DNA from: Streptomyces sp. F63
Lineage (GTDB): Bacteria > Actinomycetota > Actinomycetes > Streptomycetales > Streptomycetaceae
DNA length: 64,000 nucleotides
Assembly: GCF_018070345.1 (NCBI RefSeq)
Contig: NZ_JAGPXX010000006.1
Span: 62,001 to 126,000, forward strand
Direction: 5' to 3'
Of this stretch, positions 40,068 to 48,650 are shown piece after piece. Made by a program: the position numbers and the translations under genes. Position 1 is the first letter of the stretch. Each line of letters begins with the position of its first letter. The notes under the pieces were generated by a model. The model made no database searches. It worked only from the letters and a program-made list of their open reading frames with translations, and was not told the origin of the DNA.

Positions 40068-40404
40068 CGGCGCCCCGGACTCCTGCCGCGGCACCGGACG
40101 CCGCAGAGAGGTACGGCCTGCACGGCGGGGCTGCCCGCCCTGCGGGACTCGGAGGCCGGGATGCCGGTCGGTGTCCCGGACCCTTCACGGAAAATCAGCG
40201 CATGTCCCCTTGTGGCACTGCGAGTTGATGGCTTCTTCCTCCACGCGACGTCTTCAAGAAACATGTGACGTGTGCCATTGTACTGTCGCATGTCACGCCC
40301 GTGTTCATGCCAAACGTCCGGGGCCGGCGCCCCGGAACCGCGCAGGACAGGCCTTACTCGAGCCACGCCATCGGCGTGGCCTCACCCACCGCTGGAGGCG
40401 GCAC
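40068..40404. other. Intergenic region upstream of the collagenase
   Basis: 337 bp with no gene seen. The open frame extending the collagenase upstream to 39,919 overlaps the dehydrogenase gene and is not a start. The notable content is the operator-like dyad at 40,264-40,282. Confidence 0.7.
40264..40282. promoter_or_regulatory. 19-bp operator-like dyad upstream of the collagenase
   Basis: TGTGACGTGTGCCATTGTA, 123 bp upstream of the collagenase GTG. It matches the copy at 33,474 at most positions, including the GTG centre and CATTG. Confidence 0.65.
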
Positions 40405-42984
40405 GTGAGAACGAAACAGGTGCGACAGGACGTAGCCAGGATTCTGGTCCTGGTGCTGACACTGTGCTTGGGGGTCGGGCTGCTCTCCGCGCCCGGCCAG
40501 GCGGCAACGACGGCCACGTCCGAGAAGGCGCCGAAGGACCCGCCACCGCAGTCGTCTTCGGCTGCGCAGGACCGTGAGGAGGCCGAACACGTCCGCAAGG
40601 CGCCGCTGAAGCCGGCGGACCGCGCGCCACTGCCCGCGACGAAGGACGCGCTCAAGCGGGACTACGACGATCCGGCCTCGCCGGCACCGCGGGTCAGCCC
40701 GTCGATGAAGGCGGCGCAGCAGAAGCAGGGGTCGCTCTCCCCATCCGCCGTGCCCGCGTGCAACACCGGCGACTTCACCAGCCGTTCCGGCGCCGCACTC
40801 GTCCAGCAGATCAAGGCATCGACCACGGACTGCGTCAACACGCTGTTCAATCTGACCGGGAGCGACGCCTACTACGCCTTCCGCGAGTCGCAGATGACCA
40901 GCGTCGCGTATGCGCTGAGGGACGGCTCTTCCGCGTACCCGGGCAACGGCAGCACCGGGATGCCCCAGCTGGTGCTGTACCTGCGGGCGGGCTACTACGT
41001 GCACTGGTACCACGCCTCAACCGTGGGCACCTACGGGCCCGGCCTCCAGACAGCGATACGGTCGGGTCTCGACGCCTTCTTCGCCAGCGCTCATTCCCGG
41101 GACGTCACCGACGCCAACGGTGAGACACTCGCCGAGGCCGTCACGCTGATCGACAGTGCCGAGGAGAACGCCCGCTACCTGTACGTGGTCAAGCGGCTGC
41201 TGAACGACTACAACAGCTCCTACAACGCCTCGTGGTGGATGCTGAACGCCGTCAACAACGTCTACACGGTGCTCTTCCGGGGCCACCAGGTGCCCGCCTT
41301 CGTCACCGCGGTGAAGGCCGACCCGAGCGTGATCGACACGGTGTACACCTTCGGGTCCTCGCATACCGGTCTGCTGGGCACCGACCAGGGCTACCTCACC
41401 TCCAACGCGGGACGCGAACTCGGACGCTTCCTGCAGCACACGGAACTCCGCTCCAAGGTCCGCCCGCACGCCACGAGCCTGCTCAACCAGAGCTCCATCA
41501 CGGGCAGGACGGCGCCGCTGTGGGTCGGTGTCGCGGAGATGACGGACTACTACGACAAGGCCAACTGCTCCTCCTACGGCACCTGCAACCTGCAGCAGCG
41601 CCTGGCCGCGGAAGTTCTCCCCATCAACCACACCTGCAGCTCCAGCCTGCGCATCAAGGCGCAGGAGATGACGGCAAGCCAGCTCAGCAGCACCTGCAGC
41701 AGCCTGGCCGGCCAGGACGCCTTCTTCCACAACATCGCCAAGGACAGTGGCCCGGTCGCCGGGGACGGCAACACCACCCTCGAAGTGGTGGCGTTCGACT
41801 CCAGCACCGACTACCAGACCTACGCCGGGGCGATGTACGGCATCGACACCAACAACGGCGGCATGTACCTGGAGGGCGATCCCTCCGCGGCGGGCAACCA
41901 GCCGAGGTTCATCGCCTACGAAGCCGAATGGCTGAGGCCGGCATTCGAGATCTGGAACCTCAACCACGAGTACACGCACTACCTCGACGGCCGCTTCAAC
42001 ATGCACGGTGACTTCACGTCCAACGTCTCGACACCCACCATCTGGTGGATCGAGGGCTTCGCCGAGTACGTGTCCTACTCCTACCGCAACGTGCGGTACG
42101 ACGCGGCCATCACCGAGGCGGGCCGCCGGACCTACGCGCTGAGCACCCTGTTCGACACCACCTACAGCCACGACACGACACGCATCTACCGGTGGGGCTA
42201 CCTCGCCGTCCGCTACATGCTCCAGTCCCACCGCGCGGAGGCGGACACCGTCCTCGGCTACTACCGCACCGGCAACTGGAGCGCCGCACGGACGTACCTG
42301 ACCAGCAGTATCGGCTCCCGCTACGACGCGGACTGGTACAGCTGGCTGTCGGCGTGCGCGGCAGGCGACTGCGGGGGCAGCACGAACCCGCCCGGGAACC
42401 AGGCCCCGACGGCCGCCTTCACCGTCGCCGTCAGCGGTATGACGGCCTCCTTCACCGACAAGTCCACCGACTCCGACGGCACCATCGCCTCACGGTCATG
42501 GGACTTCGGCGACGGCACCACATCGACCGCCGCCAACCCGTCGAAGACCTACACGTCGGCCGGCACCTACACCGTCAAGCTCACGGTCACCGACGACAAG
42601 GGTGCTCCGAACACCGCAACGCAGAGCGTCGCCGTCGGCGGGGGCGACACCGTCCCCGAGTGCACCGGCGGCGACACCCGCCAACTCGACCGGAACTGCA
42701 AGCGCAGCAACCTGTCGGCGACCGCGGGCAACTACGCCTACCTGTACGTCTACGTCCCGGCGGGCACCCAGCAGCTCAAGATCACCTCTTCGGGCGGCAC
42801 GGGCAACGGTGACCTCTACTACAGCAACAGCACCTGGGCCACGACCAGCAGCTACACCAGCAGGTCCACCGGTCCCGGCAACAGCGAGACACTGACCATC
42901 GCCAACCCCCCGGAGGGCTACAACTACATCAGTGTCGCCGCCGTCGACGACTTCGGAGGGGTGACGGTCAAGTCCGAGTACTGA
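40405..42984 (+). CDS. Secreted M9 collagenase with PKD and PPC domains
   Basis: 859 residues from GTG 40,405, preceded by GGAGG. A signal peptide (about 1-34, ending SAPGQA) is followed by a Pro/Ser-rich pro-region, an M9 activator-like segment and the peptidase unit. The zinc site is HEYTH at 521-525, with the third ligand probably Glu550 in WWIEGFAEY. A PKD domain (about 665-745, SWDFGDGTTS) and a PPC-like C-terminal domain (about 750-859) correspond to collagen-binding domains of clostridial ColG/ColH. The enzyme should cleave collagen outside the cell and supply Hyp-rich peptides to the importer and aminopeptidase encoded downstream. Confidence 0.95.
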   Translation: MRTKQVRQDVARILVLVLTLCLGVGLLSAPGQAATTATSEKAPKDPPPQSSSAAQDREEAEHVRKAPLKPADRAPLPATKDALKRDYDDPASPAPRVSPSMKAAQQKQGSLSPSAVPACNTGDFTSRSGAALVQQIKASTTDCVNTLFNLTGSDAYYAFRESQMTSVAYALRDGSSAYPGNGSTGMPQLVLYLRAGYYVHWYHASTVGTYGPGLQTAIRSGLDAFFASAHSRDVTDANGETLAEAVTLIDSAEENARYLYVVKRLLNDYNSSYNASWWMLNAVNNVYTVLFRGHQVPAFVTAVKADPSVIDTVYTFGSSHTGLLGTDQGYLTSNAGRELGRFLQHTELRSKVRPHATSLLNQSSITGRTAPLWVGVAEMTDYYDKANCSSYGTCNLQQRLAAEVLPINHTCSSSLRIKAQEMTASQLSSTCSSLAGQDAFFHNIAKDSGPVAGDGNTTLEVVAFDSSTDYQTYAGAMYGIDTNNGGMYLEGDPSAAGNQPRFIAYEAEWLRPAFEIWNLNHEYTHYLDGRFNMHGDFTSNVSTPTIWWIEGFAEYVSYSYRNVRYDAAITEAGRRTYALSTLFDTTYSHDTTRIYRWGYLAVRYMLQSHRAEADTVLGYYRTGNWSAARTYLTSSIGSRYDADWYSWLSACAAGDCGGSTNPPGNQAPTAAFTVAVSGMTASFTDKSTDSDGTIASRSWDFGDGTTSTAANPSKTYTSAGTYTVKLTVTDDKGAPNTATQSVAVGGGDTVPECTGGDTRQLDRNCKRSNLSATAGNYAYLYVYVPAGTQQLKITSSGGTGNGDLYYSNSTWATTSSYTSRSTGPGNSETLTIANPPEGYNYISVAAVDDFGGVTVKSEY

Positions 42985-43032
42985 GCCTCGCCCGGAGCGC
43001 GCGGGAGAAGACGACAACTCCTGCCCGGTGAA

Positions 43033-43075
43033 CCCGGGCGGGCAGCGGCCCTCGGCGCGCCGCTGCCCGCCCGGG
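43033..43075 (+). terminator. 17-bp perfect hairpin after the collagenase gene
   Basis: Arms 43,033-43,049 and 43,059-43,075 pair perfectly with a 9-nt loop, 48 bp beyond the stop. Very GC-rich with no T-run, as is usual for Streptomyces-type terminators. Confidence 0.75.
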
Positions 43076-43110
43076 CTGCGCTCCGACCGGGGTGGGTCCT
43101 TGGTCCACTG

Positions 43111-43129
43111 TGAAACATGTGACATATTA
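43111..43129. promoter_or_regulatory. 19-bp operator-like dyad upstream of the second epimerase operon
   Basis: TGAAACATGTGACATATTA carries the ATGTGACAT core; it lies 324 bp before the DapA-like start, so the promoter is probably nearby with a long leader. Confidence 0.6.
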
Positions 43130-43452
43130 CTGAGGGGCGGATGGTGGACGCTGTGTAGCGGGTGCCGCTGGGCGCGATGTGTGCGCAGGACGCAGCGCAT
43201 GCCGGGCGGGACTGCTCGCGCACGTCGGTACGAGCCGGCGCGGGGCCAACTGTGCGTTCCCCCATGGCCTGCCCGGCCGCTGGAGGCAGCGAAGTGCCCG
43301 ATGGACCGAATCCGGCGTGCCCTGTCGTACCCCGACCCGCTCGGTGATCCGACCACCGGTACCTCCGAGCCGCCCCACCGACCTCACAGGGCCCCGCGGC
43401 CGCCTTCTCGGAGCGGTGCCGGGGAACTGCTGCCCCATACCTGGAGCGAGTC

Positions 43453-44055
43453 ATGACCATCCCTCAGCGAAGCCGCACCCGCCCCTGGCACGGCGTCATG
43501 GTCGCTACGGCGACCCCGCTGCGTGCCGACCTCTCGGTCGACTTCGAGGCGTACGCCGAGCATGTGCGGCAACTGATCGACTCCGGCTGCGACGGTGTCG
43601 TCCCGAACGGCTCGCTGGGGGAGTACCAGACTCTCAGCGACGATGAACGCGGACGTCCCGTGACCACCGCGGTGGAAGCCGCGGGCGACGGTGCCCGCGT
43701 CATGGCGGGCGTCGCTGCGTACGGAAGCGCCGAGGCGCGCCGCTGGACAGACCAGGCCGCCGGGGCGGTCGGGTGGATCGCAGGGTTCCCGAACGCCCTG
43801 CCCGAGGCATGCTCCACCCTCTACCGCACTGCCGCGGCGGGGAACCTGGAGATGGCCATTCCGCTCTACCGGGCCATGCACCCCCTGCTGCGCTGGGACT
43901 CCAGGCCCGAGTTCGTCCAAGCCGTCAAGCTGTCGATGGACGTCGCCGGCCTGCGCGGGGGCCCGTGCCGCCCCCCGCGGTCCCCGTTGCCATCCCATGA
44001 CCGGGACACCGTGCGCGCCGTTACGGAGAAGCTCCTCGCCGAGGGCCTGAGCTGA
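43453..44055 (+). pseudogene. DapA-family paralogue lacking its catalytic core
   Basis: 200 residues against 298 for the intact paralogue at 34,604. The ends align well (PWHGVMVATATPLRADLSVD, NGSLGEYQTLSDDERGR; PLYRAMHPLLRWDS, EFVQAVKLSMD). About 100 residues between GVAAYGSAEARRWTDQAA and GWIAGFPNALPEACSTLY are missing, and these contain both the catalytic Tyr (YNNP) and the Schiff-base Lys (VKEFSG). The frame is kept. It cannot be an active class I aldolase-type enzyme; it may be a decaying gene or a retained non-catalytic remnant. ATG 43,453 starts the operon with the epimerase 16 bp downstream. Confidence 0.8.
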
Positions 44056-44071
44056 CAGAAGGAGCCGCCAC

Positions 44072-45073
44072 GTGCGCAGCCGCCGCATCGTCCACGTCGT
44101 CGACTCCCACACCGGGGGCATGCCCACCCGCGTCGTCACCGGGGGAGTCGGCACGATCCCGGGAACCACCATGGCCGGGCGCCGCACCCATTTCCTGCAG
44201 CACATGGACCCTCTGCGGACGCTGCTGATGTACGAGCCGCGAGGTCATGCCGCGATGAGCGGGGCGATTCTGCAGCCACCCACCCGGCAGGACGCCGACT
44301 GGGGTGTGCTCTTCATCGAGACGTCCGGCTGCTTGCCGCTGTGCGGACACGGCACCATCGGGGTCGCCACCGTACTGGTGGAGACGTCCATGGTTCCGGT
44401 GACCGAGCCGGTGACGGAAGTACGACTCGACACTCCGGCGGGCCTGGTCGTCGCCGAGGTGCGGGTCGAAGACGGCGCTGCGCGGGCAGTGACCCTGCGG
44501 AGCGTGCCCTCATACAGTGCCGGCCTGAACCGGACGGCCGACGTCCCCGGGTACGGCCCCATCACCTACGACCTCGCCTACGGCGGCAACTTCCACGCGA
44601 TTCTGCCGCTGGAGCAGTTCGGGCTTCCCTTCGACCGGACTCGCAAGGACGACATCCTCCGGGCCGGGCTGGCCGTGATGAACGCCATCAACGCCGTGGA
44701 CCAGCCAGTTCACCCGGAGGACCCCGCCATCAAGGGGTGCCACCACGTGCAATTGCTGGCGCCCAACTCGGGCGCGGTCCGCTCGCGGCATGCCATGGCC
44801 ATTCACCCGGGGTGGTTCGACCGCTCACCCTGCGGCACCGGGACTTCGGCGCGCATGGCCCAGATGCATGCACGCGGCGAACTGCCACTCCACCGCGACT
44901 TCATCAACGAATCATTCCTCGGTACGTCCTTCACCGGCCGGCTCGTCGAAGAGACGGAAGTCGCCGGCCTGCCCGCCGTCGTACCGACCATCACCGGGCG
45001 CGCCTGGGTCACCGGCACCGCCCAGTTCTTCCTCGACCCGACAGACCCCTTCCCGGAAGGCTTCCTGCTGTGA
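44072..45073 (+). CDS. 4-hydroxyproline 2-epimerase (second copy)
   Basis: 333 residues, the same length as the copy at 33,600. GTG start at 44,072, preceded by AAGGAG. HTGGMPTRVVTGGVG, MYEPRGHAAMSGAILQPP, PLCGHGTIG and DRSPCGTGTSARMAQMHA are all present, so both catalytic cysteines are intact. Unlike its two operon neighbours it shows no sign of decay. It may provide extra epimerase capacity or act on a different isomer such as cis-hydroxyproline or 3-hydroxyproline. Confidence 0.88.
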   Translation: MRSRRIVHVVDSHTGGMPTRVVTGGVGTIPGTTMAGRRTHFLQHMDPLRTLLMYEPRGHAAMSGAILQPPTRQDADWGVLFIETSGCLPLCGHGTIGVATVLVETSMVPVTEPVTEVRLDTPAGLVVAEVRVEDGAARAVTLRSVPSYSAGLNRTADVPGYGPITYDLAYGGNFHAILPLEQFGLPFDRTRKDDILRAGLAVMNAINAVDQPVHPEDPAIKGCHHVQLLAPNSGAVRSRHAMAIHPGWFDRSPCGTGTSARMAQMHARGELPLHRDFINESFLGTSFTGRLVEETEVAGLPAVVPTITGRAWVTGTAQFFLDPTDPFPEGFLL

Positions 45074-46491
45074 CCCCCCAGGCGACCCCGGCGGATCCCG
45101 CGGTTTTCACCTCACGCAACCCCGCCGACCCGTCCGATATCGTCATAGAGTTCCCCGGCTGTGGAGAGGAAGCCGTCATACAAGCGGTGATGCGCGCCCG
45201 GGAGGCCCAGGCGGAGTGGCTCGCCGCCGGGGCGGCCGCCCGCTCGGAGGTATTGCGCAAGGCCGCTGACGCGATCGAGCGCGCCGCTGACGAGATGACC
45301 GGTCTTGTGATCCGGGAAGTCGGGAAGCCACTTGCCGAAGCCCGTGCCGAACTCGCCGACACCGTGTCGATCTGGCGGTACTACTCCCAGATCCATGAGC
45401 CCTCCGGCGCTCTGCACGAGCCTGCGGCTGGCCCGGGGGTGCTGCTGACCCGGCAGCGCCCCCTCGGCACGGCAGGGCTGATCACGCCATGGAATTTCCC
45501 CTTGGCCATTCCCAGTTCGAAGGCAGCTCCGGCACTTGCGGCCGGCAACGCGGTCATTCTCAAACCGGCCCCGGAAGCCACTGCATGTGCGCTCCGCCTG
45601 GCCGAAGCCCTCGGAGAGGTGCTCCCCGGCGGCCTGCTGCGGGTCGTTCCGGGCGGTCCGCGCGTTGGCGAGGCCCTGGTGCACCTGGCCGACGTGGCGT
45701 CGTTCACCGGGTCCACCGCCGACGGCAAAGCCGTGGTCCGCACCGCGACCGCATGCGGTATCCCGGTGGAGGCCGAGATGGGCGGGCAGAACGCGGCGAT
45801 TGTTCTGCCGGACGCGGACATCCCCCGGACCGCTGAGCACATAGCGACGGCCATCGCCGGGTACGCCGGGCAGAAATACACGGCGACCAGCCGGGTGATC
45901 GCCGTCGGATCAGCGCGTGAGCCACTGCGTGAGGCCCTGGCCGAACGGCTTCGCGCCATGCCGGCAGCCGACCCCGGCTGCACTTCCACGATCTGTGGTC
46001 CGGTCATCTCCCTTGCCGCCCGCCACCGGGTCGCGGAAATGCGGATAAGCGCTCTCGCTGCGGGCGCGCGTGTGCTCGCGGGCGGTGCCGACGGGCATGC
46101 CGCCCCCAGAAGCGGGTGGTATGTCAATCCCACGCTTCTCGAAGCGGTACCGGACGGCCATGAGCTGCTCGAGGACGTGGTCTTCGGCCCCATTGCCGTG
46201 CTGCAGGAGGCGAACGGCCTTGAGCAGGCGGTGCACTTGGCCAACGCGGGACGGCCAGGTCTGGTCGCCTCACTGCACACCACCGACCTGGAGTCCGCGT
46301 TGTACGGTAGCGACCACTTGGAGACCAGCATGGTCGGTGTGAACGCACCGACGAGCGGTGTCGGCCTCCCCTTTCCCCTCGGGGGAACAGAAGGACCCGG
46401 CCACGGTCCCCGCGAACAGGGGCGGGCTGCCCTGGACTTCTACACCGGGCAGCAGACGGTCTTCCTGCTGCCCGGTGCATCCGAGCGGTGA
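45070..46491 (+). CDS. Aldehyde dehydrogenase-family protein with catalytic Cys replaced by Tyr
   Basis: 473 residues from GTG 45,070, overlapping the epimerase stop as GTGA. ALDH motifs are present: TPWNFPLAIPSSKAAPALAAGN, FTGSTADGK, VEAEMGGQNAAIV and the C-terminal FPLGGTEGPGHGPREQG. The nucleophile position in AGQ-x-C-TA reads AGQKYTATSR: codon TAC (Tyr) where TGC (Cys) is expected. A single G-to-A change explains it. As read, it should lack normal dehydrogenase activity. Ancestral role was probably ketoglutarate semialdehyde oxidation, now covered by the intact enzyme at 38,484. Confidence 0.85.
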   Translation: MTPQATPADPAVFTSRNPADPSDIVIEFPGCGEEAVIQAVMRAREAQAEWLAAGAAARSEVLRKAADAIERAADEMTGLVIREVGKPLAEARAELADTVSIWRYYSQIHEPSGALHEPAAGPGVLLTRQRPLGTAGLITPWNFPLAIPSSKAAPALAAGNAVILKPAPEATACALRLAEALGEVLPGGLLRVVPGGPRVGEALVHLADVASFTGSTADGKAVVRTATACGIPVEAEMGGQNAAIVLPDADIPRTAEHIATAIAGYAGQKYTATSRVIAVGSAREPLREALAERLRAMPAADPGCTSTICGPVISLAARHRVAEMRISALAAGARVLAGGADGHAAPRSGWYVNPTLLEAVPDGHELLEDVVFGPIAVLQEANGLEQAVHLANAGRPGLVASLHTTDLESALYGSDHLETSMVGVNAPTSGVGLPFPLGGTEGPGHGPREQGRAALDFYTGQQTVFLLPGASER

Positions 46492-46504
46492 CGGCCGATC
46501 CGAG

Positions 46505-46536
46505 GCGGGGGCGTCCGAATATGCGGCGGCCCCCGC
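46505..46536. terminator. GC hairpin between convergent genes
   Basis: Arms 46,505-46,512 (GCGGGGGC) and 46,529-46,536 (GCCCCCGC) pair with a 16-nt loop, 14 bp after the aldehyde dehydrogenase stop. Confidence 0.5.
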
Positions 46537-46694
46537 TCCGGAGGCTCACCAGTTGGGCCGAGGGAATGGTCTTTCCCGCCGGCCCGGGCCCAGGTCACCG
46601 GCGTGGCCCAGCGGTGAAGCGGGCCTATCGGACGATGAGACGATCGAGGCCGGGCGCGCCCCTGCCGCCGCGGGCGCGGCCGAGCCGAGGCATC

Positions 46695-47294
46695 TCATCC
46701 CCATCCCTTGCTGCCGAGGTTGTTCAGCTGGGTTGAGCAGACCTCGTAGCTGCCTTTCGCATGGTCAGCAGTTGTCTGGCCGTCGATGGTGATGGAGCAG
46801 CGGATGTCTCCCCCACTGTGGGCGAGTTGGACGCTGACTTGGTAATACACGGCATCCGGGTCGAATGCGACTCTCTTGGTCATCGGCAGTTCGGTACTGC
46901 CGAGGTTCTTGGCGTCGGAACCGTAGGTGGTGGTCACCCCGGATGCCGCGCTGCCCCACACCTTGAAGACGACCTCTGGAAGCTGTGACCGTTCCCGGCC
47001 GCTGGAGGGCGTGTTTACGGCGGACCGGTCCGTGGAAGCGTCGAGCGCCTTGTCCGCCTGCTCGCTGATGAGTTTCCTCCACTGTTCGTCCGTGAGGTCA
47101 GTACAGGACTGAGGTCTGCTGTCACCGGCATCCTCGCCGTTCAGGCTGCGTATGAGCATGTCAAACACGTCGTCGGTGCAGGCTGCACTGGCGGTTGCGC
47201 GGCTCGAGGGCTCCTCGGCCTTGGTGGCGGGGGCGCAACTGCCGGCGAAGAAGGCGGCCAGAGCAGCGGCCGCGACGGTGCGAGTGTGGTGCAT
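46695..47294 (-). CDS. Secreted MmpS-like lipoprotein
   Basis: 199 residues. Signal peptide with lipobox-like AFFAGS-C at about 20, so probably membrane-anchored outside the cell. The C-terminal 90 residues resemble MmpS/actinobacterial small beta-sandwich proteins (VVFKVWG, SGVTTTYGSDAKN, LPMTKRVAF, IRCSITIDGQTTADH, SYEVCS). MmpS partners MmpL exporters in mycobacteria; no mmpL gene is adjacent, the nearest MMPL gene being at 20,409. It interrupts the collagen block and its role there is unclear. Confidence 0.65.
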   Translation of the reverse strand: MHHTRTVAAAALAAFFAGSCAPATKAEEPSSRATASAACTDDVFDMLIRSLNGEDAGDSRPQSCTDLTDEQWRKLISEQADKALDASTDRSAVNTPSSGRERSQLPEVVFKVWGSAASGVTTTYGSDAKNLGSTELPMTKRVAFDPDAVYYQVSVQLAHSGGDIRCSITIDGQTTADHAKGSYEVCSTQLNNLGSKGWG

Positions 47295-47780
47295 GGTCTT
47301 CCCCCCTGGGGCTTTGGTGGGCGAACGGGGTCACGCCCGGTGGGCGGATGTCTGATCTTGAATGAGTCCTGGCACGGTGGCGCCCGTCTCCGGCGACGGG
47401 TCGGCGGACGGCGAGGACGGCGGCCGTGTGCAGCCTTGGGTCTTCGGTTTGGCGTTGACCGTGGGTCTCCGGGAGTGCCCGTCTCCTGAGACCTGGCCAG
47501 CGGTGGCCGAAGAGGTCGTGACGGAGACCGCGCTCTGCCGACGCTGTCCGGGCTGCCGCTTCCGGTGCTGCCGCCATCGCGTTCGGGGCAGGCCCGACGG
47601 GCGAGCCGGCCGTTGCCGGACGGAACCCACGGCGCCTCACCCGGATCGGGAACACAGCCCGGGCCGGAGCCGTTCCACACGGCCCGCCCGGCCTCTTCGG
47701 CTCTGGACAACACGCGGTAAGATCAGGGAAACGTGACATTGCACTCCGTGTCCGCTCGCCACGCCGTGAAGGGGACTGCT
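47295..47780. other. Divergent intergenic region upstream of the GntR regulator
   Basis: 486 bp. Apart from the operator-like site at 47,725-47,743 I see no gene or clear structure; open frames here overlap each other in several phases without recognisable protein features. Confidence 0.6.
47725..47743. promoter_or_regulatory. Operator-like site upstream of the GntR/FCD gene
   Basis: AGGGAAACGTGACATTGCA retains the full GTGACATTGCA half with a degenerate left arm, 38 bp before the regulator ATG. Position fits autoregulation. Confidence 0.65.
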
Positions 47781-48488
47781 ATGGCTCACCTGAAGCCACG
47801 CAAGATCATTTCGGTTCAGGAGCACCTGCGCGACCAGGTGGCCCACGCCCTGCGCGCTGCTCTGATCGCAGGGGAACTGCGCCCCGGTGTCGTCTACTCC
47901 GCTCCAACCCTCGCGGCGGAGTTCGGTGTCTCGGCCACCCCCGTCCGCGAAGCCATGCTCGACCTGGCTCGTGAGGGCCTGGTGGAAGCGATCCGCAACA
48001 AGGGATTCCGCGTCACGGAGATGACTGAGCGGGACCTGGACAACTACACCGAGATCCGCAGACTCATCGAGATCCCGACCATCGGACTGATCACCACCAC
48101 CGCCGAACCCGAACAGCTCGAAGCGCTGCGCCCGGAGGCGGAAGAGATTGTGGCTGCCGCCCGTGAGCACGACCTCATCGGCTACCTTGAGGCTGACCGC
48201 CGATTCCACCTCGATCTGCTCTCCCTGACCGGGAACGACCACTTGGTTGAGGTGGTCGGAGACCTGCGCAAGCGTTCCAGGCTCTACGGTTTGACGGAAC
48301 TCGACCAGGCCGGGGTGCTGGTCGACTCGGCGCAAGAACACATCCGGCTACTGGATCTCATGCTCAGCGGCGACGCCGAAGGCGCTCAGGAACTCATGCG
48401 TCATCACCTCGGTCACGTGCGCACCCTGTGGGCCGCGGGGAAGCAGGAGGCGGACAAGCGCAGCGCGCTCCGGCTGCCCAGCCGCTAG
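47781..48488 (+). CDS. GntR-family (FadR/FCD subgroup) transcriptional regulator
   Basis: 235 residues from ATG 47,781, preceded by GAAGGGG; an upstream GTG at 47,733 would lie inside the operator-like site. The N-terminal winged helix reads SAPTLAAEFGVSATPVREAMLDLAREGLV. The C-terminal FCD ligand domain has the usual Asp/His metal-site residues (EADRRFHLDLL, EHIRLLDLM, MRHHLGHV). FCD regulators bind small acids and control their catabolism. As the only GntR gene in the collagen/hydroxyproline block it is the likely regulator of the dispersed dyads, with hydroxyproline or an intermediate as effector (inference). Confidence 0.9.
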   Translation: MAHLKPRKIISVQEHLRDQVAHALRAALIAGELRPGVVYSAPTLAAEFGVSATPVREAMLDLAREGLVEAIRNKGFRVTEMTERDLDNYTEIRRLIEIPTIGLITTTAEPEQLEALRPEAEEIVAAAREHDLIGYLEADRRFHLDLLSLTGNDHLVEVVGDLRKRSRLYGLTELDQAGVLVDSAQEHIRLLDLMLSGDAEGAQELMRHHLGHVRTLWAAGKQEADKRSALRLPSR

Positions 48489-48538
48489 AACGTCGTCGGC
48501 ACATCTGTACGGGAACTGCCGGGTGCCGGAGGGGAAGC

Positions 48539-48572
48539 CGGCGCCGCGAGAAGTGGTTTTCACGCGGCGCCG
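48539..48572. terminator. Hairpin between convergent GntR and aminopeptidase genes
   Basis: Arms 48,539-48,548 (CGGCGCCGCG) and 48,563-48,572 (CGCGGCGCCG), loop 14 nt. Midway between two convergent stops, so it may serve both. Confidence 0.65.
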
Positions 48573-48650
48573 TCTGGGCTCTCCGACCGGGCACGGCTTG
48601 TCAGGTGTATGAGGTGTGCCTGTTGCCGGAGTCGGCCGCACCGGTGTGCG

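Larger units (their letters stand above)
42985..43452. other. Intergenic region between collagenase and the second epimerase operon
   Basis: 468 bp. It contains the collagenase terminator (43,033-43,075) and an operator-like dyad (43,111-43,129). The 320 bp after the dyad, up to the DapA-like start, show no convincing gene. Confidence 0.65.

Noticed and set aside
39919..40404. Upstream extension of the collagenase frame
   Set aside because: It overlaps the aldehyde dehydrogenase gene and would bury the signal peptide; GTG 40,405 with GGAGG is a better start.
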